A stretch of 64,000 bases of DNA, taken from Rhizomys pruinosus (lineage: Eukaryota; Chordata; Mammalia; Rodentia; Spalacidae). The position numbers were made by a program, and so were the translations under genes. Below the pieces are notes generated by a model. That model made no database searches, had not been told where the DNA came from, and saw only the letters and a list, made by a program, of their open reading frames with translations. The DNA is taken from assembly GCA_009823505.1 (NCBI GenBank), contig VZQC01005889.1, forward strand, positions 1,376,594 through 1,440,593, given 5' to 3'. This document shows, one piece after another, positions 11,587 through 22,280 of the stretch. Every line of letters begins with the position of its first letter. Position 1 is the first letter of the stretch.

Positions 11587-11816
11587 CTAGTGGTTAAGAG
11601 TGCCAACTGCTCTTGCAGAGGACCCAGGTTTGAATCCCAGCACCCACATGGCTGCTAAGAAAGGTCTTTATGCCGGGCATAGTGCACGCCTTTAATCCTA
11701 GCACTTGGGAGGCAGAGGCAGAGGCAGGAGGATCTCTGTGAGTTCAAGGCCAGCCTGGTCTACAGAGTGAGTTTTAGGCTAGCTATAGAATAGAGAGACC
11801 CTGTTTCAAAAAAAAT
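11587..11816 (+). mobile_element. B2(5' half)-B1 composite SINE
   Basis: B2 head (agtggttaagag through cccacatggctgctaag, then ggtcttta) at 11,587-11,671 passes directly into a full B1 (GCCGGGCATAGTG, 11,672-11,816). The B2 stops at the same internal point (after ATCTTTA) as in the composite at 53,433-53,739. The flanking duplication is not clear. Confidence 0.8.
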
Positions 11817-12206
11817 ATTGTTTATGGCATACTTGAGAATGGCAGTTTTCCTTGTCCACATTTTAAGCTCTCTAGGCTGTATTTTAAATCACTCTCTCAT
11901 TTGTCTCAAGCTGTTTGCTAACATTAATATTTTGTAGATTACAAAGGCTTAAATTGCTATAAAGTTCAGGTTTTCTCTGATTAATGCCTGCAGCTTCCTG
12001 TCTAGATTTTTATTCAATTCTCATGATATGCAAATATGTTTTAAATTATTTTCATGTGGGGTACAGAGTGATGGGAGATTAAGCTTTTATCAGGCATCTC
12101 TTCCTTTGGTTTACTTGATAGTGCTTCAAGACTTATGGCAGAACAGGTACAGAACTCTGAAACTAACTCTCTTAATTAGGGACATAGTGGCAGTCAGATG
12201 TAGCAG
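11817..12206. other. Unassigned intergenic sequence
   Basis: No repeat or coding signal recognised. Confidence 0.45.
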
Positions 12207-12395
12207 GATTAAGAGCATACTCTAGAACTATACAGTCAAAGACTTGAAATTTGGCTTTGGCATTTTAATTGCGGTTTTTGGCAAATCATTTAATTTTGTC
12301 ATGCTGTAATTTCCTCATCATTAAAGTAGGAATAATAGCAATTACCATTTCATTTGGCTGAAGGAGGAATGAGTCAACACATTCATATGGAACAT
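12207..12395 (+). mobile_element. MIR SINE (ancient)
   Basis: Diverged MIR: AGAGCATACTCTAGAA start, a gap-filled centre, then the landmark AATTTCCTCATCATTAAAGTAGGAATAATAG-like core (about 12,310-12,342) and GAATGAGTCAACACATTCATA. A pan-mammalian family. Confidence 0.75.
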
Positions 12396-12608
12396 ATATA
12401 TATATATATATATGTTAGTACTTTTATAGGGACACAAACACATGCACACATATTATATATTACATATAATATATTGGCATATTACATCAATATAATATAT
12501 AATATAGTTTTATATATTTACATATAATATTAATATGATATATTAACATATATAATATATATAATATGAGTGCATGTGTGTTTGTGTCTCTGTAAAAGCA
12601 CTAATGAT
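12393..12608. repeat. AT-rich imperfect palindrome with (TA)n
   Basis: A (TA)n run at 12,393-12,414 is followed by an arm (about 12,412-12,455, including ggacacaaacacatgcacac) whose reverse complement recurs at about 12,563-12,608 (gtgcatgtgtgtttgtgtct). The 105-base centre is nearly pure A/T. It could extrude as a cruciform or large hairpin. Confidence 0.8.
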
Positions 12609-14964
12609 GTTTTATGTAAAATGCATATTCACAAACATACCTGTAGAAATAGCACATGGCATTTCATCTTTCCTCCATAATAAAGTCAATTCTAATGAGC
12701 TAGAAATGTTTTGGTTTTGTTTTCCGTTTTGAGTAGCATGTATTGATTTTTATATACAATGGGTAGAAACTCTTTTCTTTCCTTTCCACTTTTTTCCCCA
12801 AATAATTTTTTGTAAAGAACTATTGACAGTTGTACACATCTCAAGAGGGGAAATAAATTCACAATTAACCAATATAAAGATGTATCAAGACCATGATTAT
12901 TCCTTTTCTTTCTTTTCTTAAGATTAAGACTTATACAAGTCTATGTTTGGAGGCCTATTGTCTCAGAAATTTAGAGGCTATGACATGCCTCCTTGATAAA
13001 TGGGGTCCATCTCATACAAGAATATTAAAAGATGGATGATGGACCAGAGACTATAATGCAATCCTTGAAGTGAGTATATGTGGGATGGGATTGTGAGCAA
13101 GTTGTGGTAGCTATTTTACATGGCCTTATCTGTGAATGGTAAGACATGCAACTGAGACTCATCTGTCTGCTCAGAAAGAAGTTTACAATTCAAAGGAGAA
13201 ATTACAATGAAGAAAGGACATATGAATACTAACTCTAGTATTAGCTTCTGATTTGTTGGGAAACGTGGAGAAAAGGAGGATGAAATAGAGGTGTTGAATT
13301 GCTGTATTTTAACAGCTGGCAGGATGCAAAGAAAGGGAGAACAAGTTAGATCTGTTCCAAGTTATCCTCCTTGGAATCAAAAAAACAGAAACCTAGGACA
13401 ATAAAGATGGAGAAGGCAAGGTAGAAGTGACAGGAGATACCCTTCTTGTCTGACTTTTAATACATTGCAGAAGCCTCCATTTGAGACAAACAGAATTGAA
13501 GTTCTGTTAGATCACAAGGCAAGTGGTTCTAGTTAGCTGTGTCAGTATTCTAACCACAAACTTGTGAGCTGAACCATGCTGACAGAGACAAAGTAAGGAC
13601 CAAAATCCATATTTTCCTTAAATATTCCACCAGGTTCTACATCAATTCCCCTCATTGGGACTCATTATTTAACCCAGAGTTAAACTATAGAGTTTCATTT
13701 TTTCTTGATTTAGGGCCTCATAAATGCCATTATTTGGACTGTGGTTCTCTCCAGAGTGTTTTTTTATATCTTTTATGCATTTTAACCCAAGATATCTTGT
13801 CCATAGCCAGCATCTCCTTGAGAGAATATTAAGACAGGTCATTTATGTCTAGAGCATGCTTTCTGTGTCAGAGAATACTCCCTTATGAGGGACATTCTTG
13901 CTTGTTTATCCATTTGGGAGAGTCAGCTCCAACAGAAGGTTGTTATGTTTAAAAGGCCTCTTGGCTTTTTGGCTATACAAACTCTACATGGCATGAGTCA
14001 GCTCTCAATATCAAATTGGCCTTCCCTGCCAAGAGGACATTGTCCTCTCAGAAGGAAAATGGTGCTATTGGAAACCAGATCTTCAGGTTCCTATACTCTC
14101 TGAATGGTTATGTGATTATGGACCTGAAACAAGTCACAAAGGGTTCCATCACCACCAGCCCTGTTCCAGCTGCTATACTATATAAGGATTTAATCCAGAC
14201 TTGAGAGAATTGCCCGAAGCCTTGGAATTAAGTATTGTTGGGTTATGTGGAGGTGCGTGCATGAGTGAAGAATGGACCTGTATAGGAATGAGCCTAGGTA
14301 CTTATCCCATATTGAAATGCAGCCAAAATCTCACCAAATAAGGTGAGTGACCTCAAAGCTTGATCCTCTCATCAAAGTACCTGAGAAGTTATTTGGTTAG
14401 GGCCTAGCCACTCCCAATGGATAGGAGAGACCTCCATGTGAAAGAAAAGAATACTACTCAGGAATGCCACTTGGTGGCCAGATAGCCCATGTACCAGTAC
14501 AAACCTGAAAAGACATTATGGGTTGGACATCTAGCTCTTTATTTGGAGGATGATTTTCTACTTTTAGGGGTTTTAAAAACTGAATTTACATAGTAGTATT
14601 GTTACAAACCTCCTGTTACTTCCTTGTTTGGTGCCCCTTTGTATGAAATGTATTGCCCTTGAATTGGGAAAGACTAAAAGAAAAATAAGATTCCTTTACA
14701 GCTTGTTTTATGAGTCTATAGGGATGAGCAGGGTCAGTGTGAGTGCCATAGGAATAGAGAAACTAAGTAATGTAACTACTCATCTTTGCTTGAGACAAGG
14801 GCTGCACACTCTGAACCATTACAAAGGAAGTCAATCTTTGAAGGACTGGCTAATGTGAGCCTTCAGGGATACTTGCTTATTGACAACTGGGATTCCCATG
14901 AGTATCAGGGACTTTAAGACAACAGATCAATGACAAACATTACTGAGGAAACTGGGGATGTGAG
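12609..14964. other. Unassigned intergenic sequence
   Basis: 2.35 kb without a recognisable repeat, RNA gene or convincing coding frame. Short open frames at 13,885-14,103, 14,016-14,204 and 14,628-14,858 have no recognisable motif and overlap in different frames, so I treat them as chance. Confidence 0.5.
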
Positions 14965-15246
14965 AGGTAGTGTTTGATGATGAATGTACCAGCCTGGATA
15001 AGACCATGCTTACAGGAGAGTTAAAAAAAAAAACAAGTTATTTTATCAGGGACCATCAGATTGGAATAAAGCTTTAGTGGCTTTGCTGAAACTCATGGTA
15101 AGATGTAATATCCAGAAAATTTCAGCAAAGCCACGAAAGCCTTATTCCAATCTGATGGTCCCTGATAAAATAACTTGTTTTTTTTTTTAACTCTCCTGTA
15201 AGCATGGTCTTATCCAGGCTGGTACATTCATCATCAAACACTACCT
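14965..15246. repeat. Near-perfect 128-bp inverted repeat
   Basis: Left arm 14,965-15,092 and right arm 15,119-15,246 are reverse complements with about two mismatches and a one-base difference in an A/T run; the spacer is 26 bases. The right arm lies inside the L1 insertion that follows; the left arm is pre-existing flank. Confidence 0.93.
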
Positions 15247-15682
15247 TTTCTAAGCCTAGAGAACAATCTGTGGAAGAGGGGGCATGGTAGAATGTAAGGG
15301 CTGTGATTGGGGTGAATGGTGAAACTACAGCAATATAGTCTGGACACTCATTTGATCAACTTGATTGAACATACAAGCCCCCACCCCCTCCTGCTGGATG
15401 GTGGGAACTATGGGCTGTGTGGGTTTGGGCACAACTGCCTGCAAATTGGTTTTACATGAAGGATGCTTGTACTCATAAATTATCACTTATTGCTAAAAAA
15501 TGAAAAAAACAACTGAGAGAAAGATGCAGGACAGTTATGGCAGAATGTATGATCTGGGATGGGGTGGGGTGGGGTGGGGGGAAGGGAAGGGAAGGGAAAG
15601 GGAAATATGCCTGAACTGAATTGGAAAATGATGTATGAAATACACAAAGCATCAATAAAAAAAAGAAAGCGTTAAAAAACAT
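15115..15682 (+). mobile_element. 5'-truncated L1 3' end fused to an inverted copy of its flank
   Basis: Flanked by the 13-bp target-site duplication gatgtaatatcca (15,102-15,114 and 15,683-15,695). Inside: about 5 filler bases, the right arm of the inverted repeat, then an L1 3' UTR from about 15,247 (TTTTCTAAGCCTAG) to AGCATCAATAAAA near 15,660 and an A-rich tail. The same 3' UTR occurs at 21,860-22,260, 38,908-39,345 and 56,500-56,780. A G-rich tract lies at 15,556-15,602. Confidence 0.85.
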
Positions 15683-15695
15683 GATGTAATATCCA

Positions 15696-17506
15696 TGAGG
15701 TAGAAGAGGCTCTGGAGGATGTGAACGATTTAGAGTAGCATGTAAATCAGATTCATAAAGGACTAAAGCAATCAAGAGGCGATAGAAGAGCAAAACAGAT
15801 GAAGGGGTCTCTCTAGCCACTCAGAGGCAAATGTGGCAAGATTTGTGTTGAGTTGAAACTCCTAGGGAAAAATTTGTCAGAAAGTCAAATACTGTGTTAA
15901 AGAGCTCCAGGGAGGCCTTGGTACCTGAGGCACAGTGCTAATAGTCTATCAGAACTAGAATGCTGCTTCCAGTGGCTGGCACAGTTGAGGGATGTTGCTC
16001 TTACTCTCCTTGGACCTGAGATGGGCCAAACAGCCCATGCTGAGACCATCAGAGGTGGCGACACATGCAGTGGCCCCAAGGCAGCAGCGGTGCCACATGA
16101 TCTGGAGGCTGGGTGGCTCATGGACAATGACTATTGATGGGGTACTGACTCCCATCCATGCCACTGTACCCAACATTGATACAAGTAATGGGATATTCTC
16201 AGCTGTGCTGGCCTTGCTAATGTTTCTTTTGGAGTATCCTCTAAGCAATCCAAGGCCAATTAATGCTTATCTGCTGCAGGTAGAAATAGGCTTGCAGAGA
16301 TCCTGTTTTTTTTTTTTTTTCCCTCTGTAAAAAAAAGGTTTAATTATAAAATTGTTACCCTTGAATGTACTACAGATTTGGAAAGGCAGCTCGAATAGCA
16401 ATAAAAGTAGCAGTTAATGAGTTTGAATGAAGGGAATTTCTGTGTGGTAAAGAGTACCTCTAGGTTATTAAATGAAAAACCCAATGCAGAGGCAGGTTAT
16501 CCTGAAGTCCCACAAATACTACTGCCACTACTGTTGGTTGTATGCCAGAAGTAGATGATAAATCCATATTAGTAGAAACATCACTAGCTTTGGCATGCAA
16601 TAACTAGTAGTCACCCCCTCACCAATTCTCCCAAAAGGAACCTTAATAAACCCATTGTCATACCAAAGTAACCATGGTATAATTGTTTCTTTGATCTTGA
16701 ACAGTGCCCTTTTTGGGGGAGAATAGAGATGTGTTCATGTCTCACCAGGAAAAGCCATACAGCATTAATTAACAATAAACCAAGTCCTGAACAATGACTG
16801 AATATACATATTAATGACTTAATCAACATATGGGCCTTTGGGGAAGGATAATATTTTATATTCAAGTCATAACAAGCCTTGGTAAATTTACAAAAGGCAT
16901 GTCAGTGAAAACAAAAATAGTTCCTTAAATGCAAATAATCAGGAAAAGGCCAGAGGTTTAGCAGGAGGTCACTGCATTACTTTATTACAAGTGCTCATCT
17001 CCTGTCTGTGTATGCTGCATAATCATTTATTTCTTATTCCATTTCTGCCTATCAGAATTCTAGCTAACTTTGAATCTTTTTACATTCTACCCTTTTTCCC
17101 CCATCCTGCCTCAATTACTATCTAATGTACCTGTCCAAACATATCAATTCTCAAAAACTGGGGACATCTGAAAGACCAAAAGTGGTAAAAAACAAAACAA
17201 ACCAAACAAACTTCTAAATCAATTAGCTTAATTCTTGATAGAAACCATGAGATAACTGAAGGTTATAGGGATATATAATTCTGTCTGAGATCATATAGAA
17301 AGCATAGAGAGGAGGAAAGTCCTTTGTATTGGTCTTTTTAACTTAAAATTACTAAAATCACAGAAATGCTGGTGCTTAGGAATTGTAAAACTTTAGAATA
17401 GCTGTGACATTTCTGAAAGCAGATGTAGTATCCCAGGTATTTCTTCATTTTGTAACCAGGTTTTCTATTTAATCATAGTTTCTATGTTATAAACTGCTTT
17501 ACAGAT
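15696..17506. other. Unassigned sequence; possible old retroelement remnant
   Basis: No gene recognised. Around 15,700-16,200 a frame with few stops reads hydrophilic then WLAQLRDVALTLLG-like residues, hinting at a decayed retroviral gag-like region, but I cannot assign a family. A T run lies at 16,305-16,320. Nothing is identified from 16,330 to 17,506. Confidence 0.35.
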
Positions 17507-17888
17507 TGTGCTAGATAGCCTTAACTGTCAACTTGAGATAACTGAGTAGAAGGAACCCAAATTGAGGAATTGTCTCCATTGGACTTGCCTGTGGCCATGT
17601 CTGTGGAGCATTTTCTTGATTGTTTAGTGATGTGTAAGGACTGAGCCCACAATAGGTGGTACCACCCCTGGGCAGTTTGTCTTGTTTTATATAAGAAAGT
17701 AGGCTGAGCATGGGCCAGGGGAGCAAGACAGTAAGGACCATGGTTTGTGTTCTGGGTTTGGGTTCTTGCCTTGGCTTCCCTCAGTGATGAACTGTGACCT
17801 GGGAGATGTAAGATAAAATAAACCCTTTCCTCTCCAAGTTAGTTTTGGTCAGTGTTTTCATCACAGCAATAGATAGCTAACTAAGACA
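17507..17888 (+). repeat. Solo terminal repeat of the LTR-type element family
   Basis: Starts TGTGCTAGATAGCC and ends ACTAAGACA, about 380 bp, homologous to the terminal repeats of elements A and B. It has a tatataag box near 17,688-17,696 and an AAATAAACC polyadenylation-like signal near 17,815-17,825. No internal region is adjacent, so it is probably a solo LTR. Confidence 0.8.
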
Positions 17889-18377
17889 GAGAGCAACAAT
17901 TAAGTTGTCTTTTATTCATCTTGTGCCATGTTTGACATTAAGATGACTTAGCCAAGTAAATGTTGACAATTGTCAAGTAACTCTCTTTCAAAAGAAGAAG
18001 CCTCTGAGTATTAGAGAAAAGTAGGAATTGTGGTTCCTTCTCTGTCACACAGCTACCATGTGAACTGGTAAAATTAAATCAGTTCCTTGAACCAAATTCT
18101 CCCATGTAGATTTTTCAATTTTTTGCAAGAGCAAAACATTGGCACTTCTTTCCTGGATGGGCTGGAAAGCCCATACTTTTGTCCTTTCAGGCAGACTGAC
18201 AAGGACCTTGCACAAATCTTTCATTTTGAGAAACATATATTATATTCCCTAATCTAGACGGATCAAGAAACAGAATTTACCAGTAAGTGAATCTATAGAG
18301 GATGTAACAGAGTGTGAAAGTTCATTTCAGTAGTCTACTACACAAGGTCTAGAATCCCTCAGGAGATGGTGTCTGGG
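17889..18377. other. Unassigned intergenic sequence
   Basis: No repeat, coding or RNA feature recognised. Confidence 0.45.
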
Positions 18378-18685
18378 CACAGTTGTGGGGGATTATCTTG
18401 ATTAGACTAATTGATGTGGGATGATCCAACCTAAAAGTGGGTTTCCTGGGTTTGAGTGTTGGACTGGAAAAAAAAAAAAGAAAAAAGACAGGTGAGGATC
18501 AATATTCATTGTTCTCATCTTCCAGACTATGGACTCAGTGTCAACAGCCTCTGCCACTGTTGCCTTGACTTTATGGCCATGATGGACTGTATTTTGAGCT
18601 GTGATAAAAATAAGCCCTATGTCATTTAAGTTGCTTTTGTCAGAGTATTTTAACACAACAGGAAAAGTCACTAATACAGAGAATC
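18378..18685 (+). repeat. Related LTR-like repeat, older
   Basis: Contains landmarks shared with the terminal-repeat family: TTGATTAGACTAATTGATGTGGG, CATGATGGACTG, and an end of GTTGCTTTTGTCAGAGTATTTTAACACAACAG. Diverged, with an A-rich insert at 18,469-18,486. The subfamily differs from the 17.5-kb copy. Confidence 0.55.
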
Positions 18686-18839
18686 TGATACCATACGTAT
18701 TTCTTTGATAGGATCTTATAGGGCTCACTAGAGTTGTGTATGAGTGTTTTATTTTCAATTTGTTTCATTTAAAGTAGCAATTTTATATCATTTTTTACCC
18801 ATGAAATTGAGCCATATTTTTATCTTACTTTGTCTTCCT

Positions 18840-18965
18840 AATTTTTTTATAACAGCATTTTTGAAATGTAATTCACGTACCGTATAATTTACTCACTTAA
18901 AGTATACAATTCATTTTAAAGCATATTTACAGAATTCTGCAAACATCTCCATAAATTATTTGGAC
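18840..18965 (-). mobile_element. Ancient L1 (L1M-like) 3' fragment, antisense
   Basis: Reads like the complement of an old mammalian L1 3' end (TTGAAATGTAATTCACGTACC, AAAGTATACAATTCA landmarks). Low similarity, truncated by the younger L1 at 18,968. Confidence 0.5.
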
Positions 18966-18967
18966 AT

Positions 18968-19680
18968 TTTGCTGGTGGGAATGTAAACTCGTACAGCCAC
19001 TATGGAAAACAATGTAGAGAATCCTTTGAAGACTTGGAATGAACTTGCCACCTGACCCAGCCATACCACTCCTGGGCATGTACCCTCAAGACTTACGCCA
19101 CTACAGAGATACATGCACGGCCATGTTTATTGCAGCTCTCTTCACAATAGCAAGGAGCTGGAACCAACCTAAATGCCCCTCAACTGACGAGTGGATAGAG
19201 AAAATGTGGTACATCTACACAATGGAGTTCTATGCAGCAGTAAAGAAAGACGACATCACGAGCTTTGCAGGAAAATGGCTGGAGCTAGAGGACATCATGC
19301 TGAGTGAAGTAACACAGTCCCAGAAAAACAAACGACGAATGGTATCCCTCATCTGTGGATGCTAGTGCCAATTACCCAGTTGTAAGTATTTCTTGTGTAG
19401 GGCCCCCTGAGCTTTTGTACAAAGCAGTTGGGCATAATGCATTTTGGAAACAACAACAACAACAGAAAATACTGCATCAAAGAACTGACTGAAACAGTGA
19501 ACTTCTGCTCAAAACAGTCAACTTCCCCATGGAAAATATTGAGAAAGACTAGAGAGGAAAAGCATGTTTGTTTTGGCAGAATGCATGAGCTCTGTCGGGG
19601 TGGGGAATGGGCGGAACATGGGTCTAGAGTGTGTTAAAAATAAATAATAAATAAATTGATGTGAAAAAAAAAAAAAAAAA
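18968..19680 (+). mobile_element. 5'-truncated L1: ORF2 C-terminus plus 3' UTR
   Basis: Starts abruptly inside ORF2 (GCTGGTGGGAATGTAAACTC). The last 108 codons of ORF2 are open at 19,039-19,365 (MNLPPDPAIPLLGMYP to LICGC), including the [19 protein letters not shown] segment. The 3' UTR follows with CAGAATGCATGAGCTCTG and an A-rich tail ending near 19,680. No coding capacity beyond this fragment. Confidence 0.9.
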
Positions 19681-19723
19681 GGAAGGGATCGTGGGCCTAC
19701 CCTTCACTGAGAGTCTGAGTCAG

Positions 19724-19727
<4 letters not shown>

Positions 19728-19770
<43 letters not shown>

Positions 19771-19777
19771 AGAGAGA
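19728..19777. repeat. (GA)n microsatellite
   Basis: About 50 bases of nearly pure GA, a homopurine tract. From 19,778 to 20,058 nothing further is recognised. Confidence 0.95.
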
Positions 19778-20058
19778 TTTTTGTTGGGAAGAAGGGTTTC
19801 ATCAGGAGAGAGGAGGGATAAGAGCGGGCAATGCCCCAAAAGAAAGGACTGATAGTTTAGAGAGCCTAAGCTCTAATATGTGTCATGTCTTTGCCAGACA
19901 TTAAACATGGGTAGTTGAAAATGAAAACAGTATCTGCAAGAACTATTAAGAGTATGCAAATGAGTAGACAGAAATTCCTCATATTCAGAACTTTATACTT
20001 CATTAATGAAGAGCAGAGGAGACTTGTGTGAATTATCTATATAAAAATATGTCATGTC

Positions 20059-20304
20059 GAGCTGGAGAGATGGCCTAGCGAGTTAAGAAGCGCGACCGCT
20101 CTTACAGAGGACCCGGGTTCGATCCCCAGCACCCCATGCGGCTAGAGAACCGTCTGAAGCTCCAATTCAGGAGAATTCCAGTTCCAGGAGACCAAAGACC
20201 TCTTCTGACCTCCGTGGCGGTTGCACGACACGGGTGCACAGACTGGCATACAGACAGTACATTCATACACATACAGAATAAATAAAATTTAAAAAAGAAA
20301 TAAA
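20059..20304 (+). mobile_element. B2 SINE
   Basis: GAGCTGGAGAGATGGCC start, GTTCGATCCCCAGC box B, and an AATAAATAAAATTT tail. Perfect 16-bp target-site duplication aaaaatatgtcatgtc at 20,043-20,058 and 20,305-20,320. Confidence 0.96.
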
Positions 20305-20402
20305 AAAAATATGTCATGTCAAACTCAAGTGTGGTACTGTAAACATAGCCAAATACACATGGATGGAGAGGTCATACATCTTATAGAAATCCCCAAGGCT
20401 GT

Positions 20403-22280
20403 TAAGTATGGCAGGGTTTCGTGTGGTTTATAAAATCTCCTAACAACTAGAGATGTAAGCTTGTGGCATCAGTCCGTGGGTTATTCCTCCAGGAGAGAGC
20501 TAATAGCAATAATATTTGGGATATACAGACATGGGCTGCCACTGCTGCACATAATTTCCAGGCAGTGAGGTGTAGCTTGTGCTGACGGAGGAGTCTTGCT
20601 GATCAAGGAGACCTATATTTGCTTTATGGGTTTAGTGCCCTTTGGTAACATCTCTGGCATTCCAGAGACAATCTGTATACTGCAAGTGTGGTCTCCATAC
20701 AGCTTTCCCATGTTTATATCAAGTCTTCAACAGCAGGGGCCTTATCGCCTCTCTTCCGCAGATATCCCAGTTTGGAGGCAAGGAGCCTTTACCTTTGTGG
20801 GGGCTTGGATCCCCTGGCCAACATCTCCTTGGGAGAATAATCCATTGTTGATGTCAGAGCTCCTGTATTAATATATTTTGTTTAAGTGCATAGCTTAAGG
20901 AGACTTTGCATTATATTTGGTTCTGAATAGAGAATAATCCTTTTCAGAGTTTCTATGTATTAGTCAATTAAAGAGGCAGTTTTAACGGATTTTTTACAAG
21001 AGAATACCTCTATAACAGCTGGCTCCATCACAAGCTGGAGAACGACCTCATCATCATCCTATTTCTCCTTATTCTATGGGGGGGAGTTAAGAAAGTCCTT
21101 GTATTAAAACCTTTGCGGCACCTAGAAGGTAAGCTTCATTAGGAATCATTAAAAATAGTTGTTACTAGTAGATCCACAGAGGGGCCTGATGTTGCAGCAA
21201 TCTGAGGCATTTCTTCCCTTCAATGCCCAGAGGAGTCAATCCGTCTGCTGGCACTTTCTGTACATCCTACTCACTGCAAAACTGCATTTCTTTCTCAGCC
21301 ATTAAGTTGGTGTATTTTGCCTTTTGGAACATACAAATCTTCGTGGTTAGTTTTAAGATTTGGTTTGCAAGGTTTTTTGACAAAAAGTTGTTCATATCTA
21401 TCTATATCCCCCTTTTTTTATTTAAGGTTTTTATTTTTGACCCATGAGCCTCAAAAAAGCAGTTGTTTTTACATACCTATAAGGGTGGAATAAAGCACAG
21501 ATTTCATCAAGTTCACCCATGCTGTTTGGGTTACTCTATGTGATAACTTGGCAACAGAAGAAAGGTAATTCATGAATTAACATACCATCCAAACATCTGC
21601 TATACCAAAGTAACTCTACCATAACAATAGTATGTTTAAATACCTATATATCTAATTGCATGTTGCTTCATTAGAAGGATCGAAAGGCTATATATTATAC
21701 TGTTTAAATACCTATATATCTAATTGCATGTGCTTCATTAGTAGGATTGAAAGGTTATGCCTGGACAAGCTGGCAGCCCATGAAAGAAAACAGCCAGAAT
21801 TGACTAGAGACCAAGACATCAGCTCCAGAGAAAGTAGACTGTTTTGCTTCTCATCCACTGTGCCCCTTTTCTAAGCCTAGGGAACAATCTGCGGAAGAGG
21901 GGGCGTGGTAGAATGTAAGGTCTGCCATAGATTGGACACTCATTTGATCAACTTGATTGAACATACAAGCCGCCCCTGCTGGATGGTGGGACCCATGAGC
22001 TGTGTAGGTTTGGGCACAACTGCTTGCAAATTGGTTTTACATGAAGGATGCTTGTACTCACAAATTATCACTTATTGTTAAAAAAATGAAAACAAAACAA
22101 AACAAAAAAGCAGAGAAAGATGCAGAAAACTTACTGCAGAATGCATGATCTGGGATGGGTGGGGTGGGGTGGGGGGAAGGGAAGGGGATATATGCCTGAA
22201 CTGAATTGGAAAATGATGTATGAAATACACAAAGCATCAATAAAAATAAATAAATAAATAAATAAATAAAATTAAAAAAA
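20403..22280 (+). mobile_element. Twin-primed (5'-inverted) L1 insertion
   Basis: Perfect 18-bp target-site duplication agaaatccccaaggctgt at 20,385-20,402 and 22,281-22,298, and an A-rich (AATA)n tail. The first part (20,403 to about 21,553) is antisense: the complement of 20,416-20,480 matches the sense-oriented stretch at 56,172-56,262. The rest (about 21,554-22,240) is sense and ends AGCATCAATAAAA. This is the classical inverted-5'/sense-3' structure. The sequence is long L1 3' region with no ORF2; internal frames are chance. Confidence 0.82.
21633..21768 (+). repeat. 68-bp tandem duplication in L1 3' UTR
   Basis: TGTTTAAATACCTATATATC begins at 21,633 and again at 21,701, each followed by TAATTGCATG and a CTTCATTAG block. 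The homologous site at 56,350 has a single unit. Confidence 0.9.

Noticed and set aside
15992..16330. 112-codon frame suggestive of a retroviral fragment
   Set aside because: No diagnostic motif in any frame and several competing overlapping frames on both strands. Kept only as a low-confidence note on possible decayed retroelement sequence.
17501..17890. 5-bp duplication acaga around the solo terminal repeat
   Set aside because: Using it would move the element ends off the TG...CA termini seen in the complete copy, so it is probably coincidence.
20059..20160. tRNA-like sequence with A and B boxes
   Set aside because: These are the internal promoter boxes of a B2 SINE, not a functional tRNA gene. 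The same applies to all other B2/ID copies.
21633..21768. Direct repeats considered as a CRISPR-like or satellite array
   Set aside because: Only two units, inside an L1 3' UTR. CRISPR arrays are not expected in a mammalian genome and none was seen.
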